Positions 10,752 through 22,877 of a DNA stretch of 64,000 nucleotides are shown here, in pieces. The position numbers and the translations under genes are program-made. The notes under the pieces were generated by a model. That model saw only the letters and a list, made by a program, of their open reading frames with translations, was not told where the DNA came from and did not search any database. Source of the stretch: Pseudopithomyces maydicus (Eukaryota > Ascomycota > Dothideomycetes > Pleosporales > Didymosphaeriaceae). The stretch's first letter is position 1. Each line of letters starts with the position of its first letter. The stretch lies in NCBI GenBank assembly GCA_026873275.1, contig JANTUC010000005.1:682001-746000 (forward strand), in the 5' to 3' direction.

Positions 10752-12092
10752 ATGAGCAAGCCAACCCCTACTCTTCCTGGCATGCCTGGAGAGATCATCA
10801 CCCACATCGCCAACCTTCTCAACGACATTGACCTCTCCGCTCTACACGGCACGAACAAGATGCTCTCTCATACATCTCAATATGTCTACGCCAAGCGTCT
10901 CTTCACCGACGTACACGTCTTTCTACATCCTATCAGCTTCCAGCAGCTCCAATTCATCGCCGACAACTCCTACTATGCCGATAAGGTACAAAACGTGACA
11001 ATTTCAACATACGTTTTGCGCGACAAGAAATACCGTCGTATGGGTTCAAGTAGGTATTCTGAAGCCAGAAAAGTGAATCGTTCAGACTTATCCTGTTATG
11101 AAACAGGCCAGCATCTCTGGGAGTTAGAGGAGTACCTCATCAACAGCGCGGGGCCGCAGGCAATTGCCACGATCCTTCAGAACTTTCGAAACCTGAAGTC
11201 AATCACCATCTCCGACTTCCAGGCAGGTTACTGCTGGATTGCGAAGGCAATGGGTACGCGGGGCATAGGCCCTTCGGGATGGACGGAGCTGTGTAACACG
11301 CTCCCCATCCAGCGAGGCCCGGCGGTCATATCGTCGGTGTACCTGGACTACGACACAATCAAGTGGCCAATGAGGGTGAAGGCATTTGAGTCCATCCTGG
11401 CAGGTATCGAGGGGGCAAAACTGCCCACCGACGTTCTCATCAACTTGGCCCTCGAGGGTAACCATCCTCGTCCTCTCACTTTCCCCGCGCACAGGTCCTT
11501 TACTCGCGCACTTTCCAAGGTTAGCCACTTTGCGGCAAACCTGGACTCATTTTCGGATTGCGAAAACAGCTTGGCATGGCTACAGGAGGTCAACCCGGTG
11601 ACCTTGATCATCAACTACGACATCTCTACCTGGGAAGCTACAGACGACGCCTTGAGTTTTCACCTTGGAGCATACACCCGCCTTACCAACTTGAAGATCA
11701 CCAAGGCCAAGGGCACGATGGAAGAGCTTCGTTCAGTTCTCATGGACAACCGCAAGACACTTCGCAAGATCGAGCTCAAACACATCTATCTCATCTGGGA
11801 AGATGCATCGACCTACCCTTGGTGCGAAATCATCGACATTCTAGCCTCTCTTCACGGTATGGACTACTTGTGGCTTACGAACCTCGCTGCGTTTTTTCTG
11901 GGCGACGAGCATTTCGACATTGATCCGCGCGCTTCCCAAGAGACCCCGTGGATTGGAGAGGAAAACGTCTCACGTGCGATCAATCTCCTTTGTGAGAACT
12001 ACGAGGACCACGAAGAAGAAGACTTCAACCACTGGGTGAGCCTCCATGAGGTTGATGAGGGAATGATGAAGCGGTATGGTGTTTATCAGTGA
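10752..12092 (+). CDS. F-box domain protein
   Basis: Single exon, 446 aa from the ATG of MSKPTPTLPGMPGE. Residues about 9-52 match an F-box: 'LPGMPGEIITHIANLLND' followed by 'DLSALHGTNKMLSHTS', with the expected L-P-x-E-I, L-x-x-L and hydrophobic pattern. F-box proteins bind Skp1 and present substrates to SCF ubiquitin ligases. The remaining ~390 residues show no LRR, WD40 or kelch periodicity that I can read, so the substrate-recognition part is unknown; this is common for fungal F-box families. The open frame extends 32 codons upstream of this ATG through the CT tract, but those residues are low-complexity Leu/Ser and unlikely to be translated. Confidence 0.78.
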   Translation: MSKPTPTLPGMPGEIITHIANLLNDIDLSALHGTNKMLSHTSQYVYAKRLFTDVHVFLHPISFQQLQFIADNSYYADKVQNVTISTYVLRDKKYRRMGSSRYSEARKVNRSDLSCYETGQHLWELEEYLINSAGPQAIATILQNFRNLKSITISDFQAGYCWIAKAMGTRGIGPSGWTELCNTLPIQRGPAVISSVYLDYDTIKWPMRVKAFESILAGIEGAKLPTDVLINLALEGNHPRPLTFPAHRSFTRALSKVSHFAANLDSFSDCENSLAWLQEVNPVTLIINYDISTWEATDDALSFHLGAYTRLTNLKITKAKGTMEELRSVLMDNRKTLRKIELKHIYLIWEDASTYPWCEIIDILASLHGMDYLWLTNLAAFFLGDEHFDIDPRASQETPWIGEENVSRAINLLCENYEDHEEEDFNHWVSLHEVDEGMMKRYGVYQ

Positions 12093-12733
12093 GGGTGTTT
12101 ACGTGTGAATGGAGATGAGATCGGACTATACACACGGACAGCGCGGCCCTTTGTGTTGAAGATCTGGCTATGCACACTGATAGTGCGGCCTTGGGGTTGG
12201 AAAAAGCGGATGGTTTATGCCTGTCTCAAGAGGAGTTGGACTGTTTATGCAATGGTCTGGGTCACAAGTACCCTGGGTGGGGATGGGCCATAGGAAAGGC
12301 TCGCACAGCAAGTTGAGAACGGATTCATGTACTCGATAGCCACGCAGACACGAAAGTTTGTCTAATCATAATCACAATCATATTTACCAATACCTTTTCT
12401 TAAAATACGATGTGTAGCGAATGTGAAGCCACTTTCATGCTTGTCGTACCCAGAGCGCTACTTGAACTGGACCCATCATACCGAGTTGGTGAGTGTGTTT
12501 TTGGTCCATCTATTGTTCTCGATATATTTTTGCTGCGGACCTATGTCTTCCGAACCCACCAGATGGCCAGGGTTACGCAACTTTTATCATTTTGCAGAAA
12601 ATAGGTGACGAAATGATGTGCAGGTTCGCATCGGGTTGAATCCAACGGCGGTGGATGACTAAGTAGGATAGCGCCCGCCATCTGTAACTTGTCTTTCCGA
12701 GCCATCAGGTACAATCGGAACACTTGTCCAAAC
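12093..12733. other. Intergenic
   Basis: 3' flank of the F-box gene and promoter of the J-domain gene. Two ~60-codon frames here have no supporting features. Confidence 0.45.
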
Positions 12734-13890
12734 ATGGCGCGCTCAACGAACTTCTCCTGGGATACCTTAGGACCCTTTATAGTCTGGCAGTTTATCATAC
12801 CATGGGTAGGTGCTTCTACCTTCTCGCTGCCTCCCACGTCTAACAAACCAAGGCTGCGTCATGGGTCCAGTCCATCCTCTACAGCATCTTCATCCGCGCC
12901 GGTGAGCCCAAACCCCAGCCCGGTAGCCCTCGATACATGAAGCACAGACGGCGAATCTTCATGGCTCTCTACCTCGCCTACTTCGCCTTCACCATCTACG
13001 AAGTCGACTTCAACCTCCAAAAGTCCAGCAACGCCTACCACGACCTCGGCGTGCCACACGACGTTACCGAGAACGCGCTGAACTCGCGCTTCCGCCGCCT
13101 GACCATAAAGTACCACCCCGATAAAGTTGCACCCAAGGATAGGGACCTGGCGAGCGACTTTTATGTGCATCTCAAGTATGCGCGGGACATCATCCTCGAC
13201 CCCGCGAAGCGCTGGGCATACGATCGCTTCGGCCCGGATGGCCTCCGCCAGTGCGCACAGTGCGTGACCATCAACGAATACACGAACAACGCGCTCGTCG
13301 TAGCAATGGGAACCTACGGCGCTCTCCTCCTGTTCCTCGTTGGGGCGAACGCCCTCGGTTTCCTGAAAGATGGCGTGTACTGGCGCTACCTCGCGATCCT
13401 CGCCGTAGCTGCGTATGACGTCCGTACAGCAATGCGTCCTGACCACCCGCCGTTTATAACGCAGTGGCTTAACCCCCTCGTCACGGGTCTGCATCTCCGC
13501 CCCGCATACCTCCCCTTCCAGGTCACCATCATTGTGAAGAAGGCGGCCATCTCAGGCGCGCAGTTTCTTGGTCTCCTCATGCCCCTGTACCGTGACGACC
13601 CTACTAAACCCTCTACGCCGACGGATGATAGCGACGAGAGCAGACAAAAGCAGTTGGATCGTCTGGAAGCTATCGTGGCGGCGGGCAACCAGGATGTGAC
13701 GAGGGTGCTGGAGCTGGAAAGCACGATATTCAAGGAGAATGAAAGGGCAAAAGGCGAGCTGAGGAAGGCGATGAAGACATTTATGATGAATAATGTGGTA
13801 CATCAAGAGCCGGAGGTTAGGAATGCGATCGGTCAGCGGATTGGGAGGAAGAGGGCTGATGCGCCGCATGGTGCACAAGGGACCAAGTGA
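12734..13890 (+). CDS. ER-type J-domain (DnaJ) membrane protein
   Basis: Two exons, 12734-12805 and 12853-13890, with a 47-nt intron (GTAGGT...CCAAG), give 369 aa. The splice joins an N-terminal hydrophobic stretch 'FIVWQFIIPW' to 'AASWVQSILYSIFIR', and a second helix follows (FMALYLAYFAFTIY, about 55-73). A J domain at about 78-140 carries the essential H112-P-D114 ('YHPDKVAP') and ends 'AYDRFGPDGL'. Two more hydrophobic helices follow (about 173-195 and 205-220), then a charged, helical C-terminus. J domains stimulate Hsp70 ATPase; with membrane helices on both sides this one likely serves BiP or cytosolic Hsp70 at the ER membrane. It lacks the Gly/Phe and zinc-finger regions of type I/II J-proteins. 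I cannot say which side of the membrane the J domain faces. Confidence 0.88.
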
Positions 13891-14013
13891 TGACCTCAGG
13901 CGGTGGAACTGATGATACCCAGATCGCAAGAAATCAATCGATAGAGTCACTTACAAATCATGGCATTGAACGTGTTGGTACATGTATTTGTACGTCTTCT
14001 GTACAGCGCATAC

Positions 14014-15125
14014 CTAAAACGAAAGCACCCAGACGTCGGTCAACCGCTCATTATCCTCTCCCAGACCCCCATGTACCACCACCTTATCATTGCCATCCTC
14101 TACCCTCACAACATCGGCGTCAAACCAGCCTCGCGGATCCGGTGTTCCACCATCTGCACCGCTAGCTTCAAGCTTCGTCCACCAATTCTCCACGATGTCG
14201 TACATCCACACATCACCCAACATCTTCCCCGCCCCCGCATGTCCCAATGACGACGGATCGCGCTCCCCAAACAACGTCACCAGCTTATCCTTTCGCGTCA
14301 CCCTCATCGGAACGAGCGCACACACGCTCCTCGCCTCAGGCCCATTGTTGCCATCCGCCTCAAACGTCTCCGTCGACCACGAGTCCTCTTGAACATCGTA
14401 CACATCAACCCTCCCACCCTGTTCCGTCTTCCCATCGAATCCCCCCATCCTGTAAATCTTGCCCCCAGAATACGCAATCGACGTCCCTCCACGCTCCGGC
14501 GCCGGCGCATCAGCACACCTCTCCCACGCCCTCGTCTCAACGTCGAACTTCCACAGGTCAGATAGCCTCCCGGAGGCAGGACACCCCGCGTGGATGAACA
14601 GCGTGCGCACGCCGTCCGCCGCAGCACAGTGGTAGCTTCGCGCGGGAGGAAACGGCTTCGTTGCATCAGCGGGCGATATCAGCGTCCACGAAGCGGCTGT
14701 GGGATCAAATGCCCATACGCCGCCGTTTTCTTCCACAGGCGCCATGTCGGTACCACCGCGACCGCTGAAGATGTACATTTTGCCATTGAGGGATGCGGAT
14801 GCGGAGCCGACGCGGGGAGAGGGAGACGATGACGAGGGCGCGGACGTGGTTTGCAGCTTTACGGTGCTACCTGCGAAGGTGAGTGGTTGTGTGGGAATGT
14901 GGGAAGTGACTCCGTGTGGGGGAGGGGCAGTGTATTACCGGGGGATAGGCTGAGAATGTCGAGTTGGGAGTCTATGGGCTGGCGGGGCTGGACTTCGCCG
15001 CCAAAGATGTAAGCTGTGTTGTTTATGACGGAGAGGGTTTGGGAGGAGCGGCGGAGTCGTTCTGCGGAGTGCAGGCGAGTCCATGTGCCATTGAGATGCC
15101 AGGTTGGCTTGTTGATGACGGGCAT
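14014..15125 (-). CDS. Kelch-repeat beta-propeller protein
   Basis: Two exons on the minus strand, 14940-side exon 14939-15125 and 14014-14870, with a 68-nt intron (GTAATA...CGCAG), give 347 aa. Kelch repeats are evident as recurring hydrophobic-GG units followed by a spaced W: 'AYIFGGEVQP', 'KMYIFSGRGGTDMAP', 'LWKFDVETRAWERCADA', 'KIYRMGGFDGKTEQGG', 'VWMYDIVENWWTKLEAS' and 'DKVVVHGGLGEDNERLTDVW'. That is five to six blades of a propeller. There is no signal peptide and no oxidase or BTB domain, so this is an intracellular scaffold or binding propeller. It is convergent with the J-domain gene, with only 123 bases between the two stop codons. A TATATA stretch on the minus strand lies about 55 bases before the start. 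Confidence 0.88.
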
Positions 15126-15812
15126 TCTGTTGTTATGGTACGAGGAGTGTTAGTGAAAGATAGATGGTTGGTTAGTGGTATATATCTCTTGTGCGATATC
15201 TGATATAGATGAGCACCTGTGTGAACATTTGATGCGCGAGTTGTGCGGGGGAGTGTGTCCGCGACTGCATGTGTTTTGGCGATTTCAGCGGAGGCGATGA
15301 CGTCGGCGCTCCGCTTCTACAGCTGTATTAGTCAAAGGGCATTATCAACGCGAAAAGACTGATGGTGAACGCGAATGTGTACTTGAGAAGCTTTCTTGAG
15401 AAGTTATTATGGATGCTTTGGATGCAGGCACGGAAACGCGTGTGAACCATTCGTATTCCTCGGATTACCGGTTAGACGTTTGCGCTCATTGGTGCCGATA
15501 TCCAGTATGGCCATGCTGATTGGGTTATTATCGTCCATATGATCAGACGGGTATTTTCTGGACCAATACTATGCGACTGGCGACAGATATTTACCGTTTA
15601 TGGTTGTCTATACGCGTGATGGAGGCTTATTCATCTGGATTTGTTGGAGCATCATAGGCATCCCGTGGTCGGCGCAACTTGGCCCGTAACCACGAGCTCT
15701 GAGCTACCTCCAACAAAGCCGCATTATGGTAATAGCTCTCAATATATATATGCCTCATCCATTCAAGTAGGGCCTACATACTCGAATACATCACAGCTGC
15801 ACGCGACTCAAG
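15126..15812. other. Divergent intergenic region
   Basis: Separates the minus-strand kelch gene from the plus-strand 298-aa gene. A TA-repeat (AATATATATA) at about 15741-15750 lies 63 bases before the ATG at 15813 and is a fair TATA candidate. Confidence 0.5.
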
Positions 15813-16709
15813 ATGTGGGCAAATGCCGTTCCGCACCGCCAGCTCGATGAGCCCTCAGGCACGATGCTCACCGGGCACCCGAGCACTCACCCTGCCGTGC
15901 TTTTACGGGAGCAAGCATCTCGATCTGAAACGACGAGTGTGCAAAGAGAAGACCTCCCTGACTATTCGCCGTCCTCCACCGACCCAGCACCTCAGTACAA
16001 TCGCGAACTGCACGAGCGCCCTCTTCACACTTACTACATCCGGGCTCCTGACAGGAAAAACTTCATCGTCGTTCCATACGGACCGTCGTCCTCGGGGTCG
16101 TACAAAGTCACATGGCGCAGCTCGCTCCCGTTCTCCAAGAAACCAGAGACCGAGGTCTGGCGCTCGATGCGTGCGAGTGCGCCGACAGAAGACGAGTATG
16201 TTGCAGGGATCTGGTTTGATACCGATGGACCGCTGCCATGGTGTCCTCGCGCGCGGTTCGTGCGGCGTGATGCAACCGAGGGCGATCAAACCTATCGCAT
16301 GGAAGCGCGAAACTTTTCAGACTGGAGCGTCTCGGTGGACGGTACGCTGTACACTTGGATTCTCGAAGCAAAGCCGTTCTCACTGGTGCTGAGGGCCAAC
16401 GGCACGCTAGATACAGTTGCGCGGTTCAATTTCTCGGCGCAAGGGTTGGCTGCTAGGGGCGGTGCCGAGGTAGGCGATTTGGCCATCTACGAGGATGTGC
16501 TCTCGCGAGACAAGGCTGGGGTGGACTTCATTCTATGCAGTCTCGTCACGGCGATAATGCAGTCCAAGAAGATGGGAAGGCTTTACAAGAACGAGCCGGG
16601 GGCGATAGCAGAGCGCGAGCACACATTGGAGGAACGGGTGCCGATACATAGGACGTCGGTAGCATCGTTCTGGACAAGGCGGGACGGCGACGTGCAGGTG
16701 GACTTCTAG
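15813..16709 (+). CDS. Hypothetical protein, 298 aa
   Basis: Single exon. I do not recognise the family with confidence. The first ~70 residues are Pro/Ser-rich and probably disordered ('PDYSPSSTDPAPQYNRELH'). The rest alternates short beta-like segments: 'HTYYIRAPDRKNFIVVPYG', 'GSYKVTWRSSLPFSKK', 'SVSVDGTLYTWILEAKPFSL', 'VLRANGTLDTVARFNFSAQG', 'LAIYEDVLSR' and a final helix 'DFILCSLVTAIMQSKKMG'. The pattern (a disordered proline-rich N-terminus, then a barrel with a W-x-x-x-x-x-F-S-L-x-L-x-x-N-G core ending in a hydrophobic helix) resembles fungal tubby-C-terminal/LURP-one-like proteins, but this is only a guess. No signal peptide. A TATA-like element lies 63 bases upstream. Confidence 0.7.
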   Translation: MWANAVPHRQLDEPSGTMLTGHPSTHPAVLLREQASRSETTSVQREDLPDYSPSSTDPAPQYNRELHERPLHTYYIRAPDRKNFIVVPYGPSSSGSYKVTWRSSLPFSKKPETEVWRSMRASAPTEDEYVAGIWFDTDGPLPWCPRARFVRRDATEGDQTYRMEARNFSDWSVSVDGTLYTWILEAKPFSLVLRANGTLDTVARFNFSAQGLAARGGAEVGDLAIYEDVLSRDKAGVDFILCSLVTAIMQSKKMGRLYKNEPGAIAEREHTLEERVPIHRTSVASFWTRRDGDVQVDF

Positions 16710-18200
16710 GGGGTGTTTAGTTGTACATGTTTCGATTGAAGACGGATGGGGTGGTTGCTGGTTGCAGTTTGTCGGAGGCACGGTCTCAGCAGAGCTGGTT
16801 TCCAAGGTTAACACTGATGGAGCAATTAGTCACGCCGGGTCATGAGTTCCTGGGGCAGCGTTCAAGCGCAAGTGTATGTATGGCATGTTGACATTGGGAA
16901 GGGCTTTCAGGTAGAAGAATGAAGCGTGTGTCAGATGGCAGTGGTGTGTCTGTTGACGGGCCGCATGCGTCGCACGTCTGGCTGGAGTCGGATGGGATGT
17001 TGAGACAGGTACGACTGCCAGGAGACGCATCGGTTGAGATATGCACCGCCGTTGGTTCGCAAGATGACAGCAGCGCGGTGGATAAGGGATGGGCCCGGCT
17101 GCTTATGGAAATGGATAGCAGGCCCGTCCGCGCTCGTGTATGTCCCTGGCAATCGGTCAAGGGCATTCCCCGTGGCGGATGGTCGACGGTCGATGGACGA
17201 CGAGAGATGGGAAATGAGATGGAAGCATCGCAGACAGGCGCTATGCAGAGCTAGTCAGGCTGGATAAGCATCCCTCGGTAGGTGCAAGCGAGACAGACCC
17301 GGGACGAAAGGGACGGCGTCTGGCGTTCTCGACCAGCGGCGATTGCTACAGCGGCGATCGATGAAAGCGTCCGTTAGCAGGCCGCTAGGAGCTCGCGCTA
17401 CGGGGCGCGGTGCCTGGCATCGTATGATGGAGTATGGGGGGGCACTGGTTTGCTGGGCGTCGCGGGCGCTGGGAGCAGGAAGACGTGCAGAGACAGGTGC
17501 CACACATGCGAATGTGCGGAATTGCATGGCACCCTCAGGCCCCAGAGGCCCGTCGAGGCCTTTGCACGGTTGGCACCACGGCAGGGGGCCTGCCTCTGTC
17601 AGCCATCAGCCAGGCCTGCCTAGCCCCAATCTGTGCTGGCCGGGTCTAAAGCCCCGTTTCTCCCGCTGGCTTGAGAGCTGCTGCACCCACTCCTGCGGTG
17701 CGCGCTCTTCTGGCTTGCTGTGCTTTGGCCTGCGGATCGTTCGGTCCAAAGTCTGTCTTTTGTCCTTTGCCCTTTAGCCTCCAGCGCCAGCTCCACCCGC
17801 CCTCCACCCTCCGCGCTCCACCTGCAATCCTCCGCACCCCAGAGCCCTTCCAGCTCGTCCCTTCATTTTGCACCGCTGCTTCATGGCCTGACGCCCCAAC
17901 ACCCGCAACAACAACCCCCAGCACCCACGCCCAGGCCCCGGTCAACGCCCTCGCCACCACCGCCAGCTACACCACACCCACCACCCACCACTTCCATCTT
18001 CCGCCTCCACCTCGGCCTCCACCTCGGCCTGGCAGCCAGTCCCGGGAGGCACCGCGCGGAATGGGCAGCTGACGCGCCGCAATTGCCCTTACACACCCGT
18101 CTACCACCCACCCGGAACCTGCGAGTCGACCCTACCCCGTGGCAAGCTCGCTGGCCTCCTCCGCCGACTCGCCTCCAACCATCCGCCCGCGGGTGCGGCC
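16710..18200. other. Intergenic / long GC-rich leader of the SLN1 gene
   Basis: About 1.5 kb. The right half (about 17650-18200) is C-rich and purine-poor on the plus strand, with CCTC/CACC runs, consistent with a long 5' untranslated leader of the sensor kinase. Open frames here are long only because of the GC bias; they are Pro/Ser/His-rich on one strand and Gly/Arg-rich on the other and have no domain. Confidence 0.5.
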
Positions 18201-21200
18201 ATGGTCAAGATGCGCATTCCCATCCGCGAGCAGCTGGGCTGTCTGGTCCTGCTGTCCTCGTTGATCGGCCTGGCCGTCATAGCCATTGCCACATGGATCA
18301 CCAACCACAACTTCGTCTTGGGTGTGCGGTCCAGTGCCCTCACCCTGCGTGCCACCCTCAAGGCTGCACAGGTCGCCTCCAATCTGCTTGTCATGGAGAC
18401 GAGCGTGCGCCAGACCGCCTCCCGCCTGGCCATACAGAGCGCCCTCCAGCGTTACTTCAAAGACAACAACAATACTCGCGAAAACTGGAACCGCGCCCGC
18501 GACGACTTTGATGCCATCTTCACCGGCGAAGGGGACGCTCGTTTGATAGTCCAGGTCGCCCTGTACCCTAGGAACTCTTCCGATGTGCCGCTCATTGCCA
18601 TGACCAAAGACACCCTTCAAGGCCTGCAACTGCCCATGGACGGCCCGGATGGGCAGCCGCTTCTGTTCGGAGACAATTCCTCCCTTGTTCCCGCCCTGTA
18701 TCCTAAATTCCATACCTACCCTAACAGAATCAATGCTTCTTTCGTCCAATGGCTCGCCGATTTCGATGGGAAGCAGATCAATGCCTCTAGCTTCCTCGTC
18801 AGCGGCCCTCACGCTATCAACGAGTCACTCAGCCTAATGTCCATCACCATGCCTGTCATCAACAACACGTCCAACATCGATACCCTTGGCTGGTTGACTA
18901 CTGTGTTGGATGCGAACCTTGTGCAGAAAGTCGTGAACGCCCTAGAGGGATTGGATGATAGCGGACTCACACTGGTACGTATTGCACACTGATGTGCTGA
19001 GAATGGGAATCTTTGTCTTCGATTTTCGAGCGCCATGAGGACGAACCCAGTGGCTTTTCAACCTTGGGTTGGTTAGTGCTGACTTGAATTATAGCTCCTG
19101 GGACCCAACACCACAACCAATGCATTCCCAGCCAACGTGTTGAATAGCGAGCCACCTCCAGAGCACGAAGGCGTCCGATTCGTGCTACCACCCACCAAAC
19201 GTTCTGGATTCAATCGCCATCGAGAAAACGATAACCCTATGAAGGCTACACCCTTTGACTGGTCTCAATTTACTGCCACGCGAAAAGGATTTACTGAATC
19301 AACCAAAACCGAAGATCGGGGTGGAAGTATTCTATCGGCTCATAATGAAGTCGGTGAATATGTTTCCGTGGGCTTTTCGTTGGTTCAAAGCTCGTTGGTC
19401 GACTGGCTGGTCGTTCTAGAACAGTCTCATGGCGAAGTCTGGGCGCCAATCAATCACCTCCGCACTCTCATCTTGGCTTGCGTTTTCGGCACAATGGGTG
19501 CCCTGCTGGTATTGGCATTCCCTGTGGCACATTATTCTAGCGCACCAATCCGGCGTCTTCGAGATGCGACCAAGCGGTCCGTCTCACCGGCTGTTTTGGA
19601 CGACAGCTTGGATTCTGAAGCAGACGGACCAGACGATGATCACGAGGAGGTCTTGGCACGGAAAGAAGGTTGGATAGGGTCTATTGTTCACTACCGCCGC
19701 AATCAAAAAACGAGCCGTGCCGAGCGGAGAGAGGCTGAGAGAAGACGACAATTCCGAATTCCATCCAAAGTCAAAGACCGAAAGCACTTCATCCACGACG
19801 AGCTTACCGATTTAACCAAAACTTTCAACGAAATGACCGACGAGCTAATGATGCAATACGAGAGATTGGAAGAAAGAGTTCAACAGAGGACGGCCGAGTT
19901 GGAACAGAGCAAGAAGGCCGCTGAGGCAGCAAACGAGAGTAAAACCTTGTTTATCGCAAACATTTCACACGAGCTGAAGACTCCACTTAACGGAATTTTG
20001 GGCATGTGTGCAGTCTGTATGTCGGAGGACGATCCAATCAAACTAAAGCGCTCACTTGGTATCATTTACAAGAGTGGCGATCTACTACTCAATCTACTCA
20101 CAGATCTTTTGACATTCAGGTATGTCCGTCCTGCGAATGTTCTCTTCTCCCGCTGACCACAAGATTAGTAAGAACCAAGTAGGTCAGCAAATAAGCCTTG
20201 ATGAGAAGGAGTTTCGATTGCGCGATATCAGTTCTCAAATTGTGGCTATCTTCGAGAGACAAGCAAAAGAGGGCGGGATTAACTTGTGCGTTAAATTCGA
20301 AGGACCATACGATGCCAATTACGACGAGAGCGGTCGACCTATCGGCAACGGCAAAGGAGATCTCGGGCCCTTTGGCCTTGGTCGTCTGAAGGACATGATT
20401 CTTTACGGTGACCAACATCGCATCCTTCAAGTTGTCATCAACCTAGTCTCCAACGCCTTGAAGTTCACACCCTCGGGTGGCTCGGTCACAGTTTCCATCC
20501 GATGCCTTGGGGAAGCTCATATGTCCGATAGTAGGAAAGCTTCGTTGCAGTCGCGAGATAGCTCTAGGCGAGGATCCAAGCGGGCTCGAGGTTCTACATC
20601 CGAGGTGGGATCCGTGTCAGTAGCGACCCAGGATCGTTATGATACGGCCAATGTGATCAACGCACATGAAAGAGCACTCGGTTTCCAACATCTTATGAAC
20701 GAACGAGCCCCAACTCCACCTCCGGGGAGATGGTTGTCTTTCGAATTCGAATGCCAAGACACGGGCCCAGGTATCCCGGATCACCTACATGATAAGATCT
20801 TTGAACCGGTTAGACCACCTGATCTATAGTCTTCGAGTCTAAATTCGCTAACTTTTACGCAGTTTGTTCAAGGAGATCTCGGGCTGAGCAAGAAATACGG
20901 CGGCACAGGTTTGGGTCTCAGCATCTGTTCACAACTGGCGGGGCTGATGAGAGGCACTATTGGGCTTCAGAGCGAAGTCGGACAAGGCAGCGTGTTCACT
21001 ATGGGTATTCCCCTAAAGCACCTGACTAGCCGCGCCGACAGCACCGCAAGCTCAAGTAACATCAACCTTGGCCCCGGAAGCGGTCGCCAGAGTCTATCTA
21101 CGGATGAACCTGCTCAGCTGTTCAAAAACGACGATGCACTCTCCGGCCGATCAGTACAATCAGCTACAAGCGCACCTACGGTCCCAGGGCCTGTTTCGTC

Positions 21201-22003
21201 GAGCGGACCAGTTGCTTTTGAAAGCGATTCGAAACCTCGTCTGGTAGGCCTGAGCCAACCGTTCTTTGCATCCAATCCGCCACTCGAATCGCCAAATTCT
21301 CAACAAAAAGCGATGGCTCGTGTGGAGGCGGAAGCAACCCAACGGGGCGACAAAGTCCGTGTGTTGGTTGCTGAAGACAACAAGACTAATCAGGAAGTCG
21401 TTCTCCGCATGCTCAAACTGGAAGATGTGTACGATGTGACGGTAGCTAAGGATGGCCAAGAAGCTCTAGACAAGGTCAAGGAAAGTATGGAGCGTCAGAC
21501 GCCGTATAACCTGATCTTCATGGACGTTCAAATGCCGAATCTAGACGGCTTACAATCCACACGATTGATACGACAATCCGGCTTTGACGCTCCGATTGTT
21601 GCCTTAACCGCCGTAGGTTTCCCCCACTGCAACCACCTGGGTTCTTACTAACAGTAAACAGTACGCAGAGGAGCAGAATGTCAAGGAGTGCCTCGACTCG
21701 GGCATGAACTTCTTCCTCTCTAAACCGATTCGTCGCCCAGCACTCAAACATGTGCTCAAGACCTATTGTCCTCCAATCCCAGAAGAGGACGGTGAAATAA
21801 CGCCCCCACCAATCGAGCCATCGAAATCAAAAGCGAACGGACGAGCCGTCGAATCCAATCCGGCACGTCCATCAGCAAGTAACAGTGCAGTAAAGGCTGC
21901 TGTTACCCAAGTTTCATCAACAACCGACCAGAAAGACTCGCCTGCAATATCGCCTTTGTCAAGACCAATCAAAGAACCACCACTACCATCACCACCATCA
22001 TAG
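18201..22003 (+). CDS. SLN1: SLN1-type hybrid histidine kinase (group VI osmosensor)
   Basis: Five exons, 18201-18974, 19095-20119, 20169-20808, 20863-21612 and 21662-22003, sum to 1176 aa. Two membrane helices (about 14-34 and 382-404) bracket a glycosylated extracellular domain of ~345 residues. Then come a HAMP/coiled-coil linker, the H box 'NISHELKTPLNGILG' (phospho-acceptor His550), the N box 'VVINLVSNALKFTPSGG', the G1 box 'CQDTGPGIPDHL' and the G2 box 'KKYGGTGLGLSICSQL'. A Ser-rich spacer leads to a receiver domain 'VRVLVAEDNKTNQEVV' with phospho-Asp1034 ('IFMDVQMPNLDG') and the conserved Lys in 'FLSKPI'. This order and the double-TM sensor match Sln1, which feeds the Ypd1-Ssk1 phosphorelay and the HOG MAPK pathway at the plasma membrane. 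All catalytic motifs are intact. The C-terminal ~75 residues are Pro/Ser-rich. Each intron is needed to keep motif continuity; intron 4 contains a TACTAAC branch site. Confidence 0.95.
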
Positions 22004-22877
22004 CGAGCTCGCGCATCCCTCTTGATATTTTCTCTTTTTCCTAGTATTTGCGACGCAGCCTATACCCTTTTGTTCCGAGTCCCGTACGATTTTCTAATTT
22101 TGGATAATACTTATTTCCTCTTGCTAGCTGTTCATTAGCAAAGCACGGCGTTGGTGGCTCGCAAAACAATGTACATGCACGGGATTGAGCATCTTTTTCT
22201 AGGCGCTTCTGGTCGAAATCAACATAATTAGGTCGGCGGCGTTGGGTGGTATCAAGTGTGAAGAACAATATTTCACATGGATTTCAATGTAGCTAGTGTG
22301 CAGCTAATTGGCTGGAGACATTCGCAGCGACACATGTTGTCATCTGCAAAATATACTTTTTCTTGACCGAAGCCTGTTGCGTACATGTTGGCCCCAAGCC
22401 AATAGGTGTATATTCGTAAATGTGGTTGCCATATGGTTTGAACTATAAGGTTACTGACTCAGGTACCCGAAGCAACGTTGGAGTGGATCCAAACCGTTGC
22501 GCCAGCCACGTTCCTCTGCTCTCCAATCCCTGCTAGGCCCGGGAGTGGGCGCTTCACCGATTGGTTCCATGACGTGATGCATTCTGTTTCGAGAGTTTAT
22601 TGAGACGGCATCTACAGAAGAGATGGTGCATCGTCTACTACGCGGGTGTTTTTGTCTTGAAATTGCCTGTACAACGTTTTGTGGAAGGAGCGAGTGCCGC
22701 CCTTGCACGAGTCACACTGGACATACGTCACCTCTACAGCTGAACCATCACCATCCATCTCTTCCTTTACCCAGCCAACCTAAACCGTACCATCAGCCGC
22801 ACGACTAGCTATGCGTCTTTAATCCAAGCAGATCTCCATCTGAACTTGATTATTACCAGACGGAACTTTGACACACC
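22004..22877. other. Intergenic
   Basis: 3' flank of the kinase and promoter of the TM9 gene. No supportable gene; a pyrimidine-rich stretch precedes the TM9 start. Confidence 0.45.

Noticed and set aside
17343..18200. Long frames of Pro/His or Gly/Arg residues upstream of SLN1
   Set aside because: Composition-driven frames in a C-rich leader; no starts in good context, no domains.
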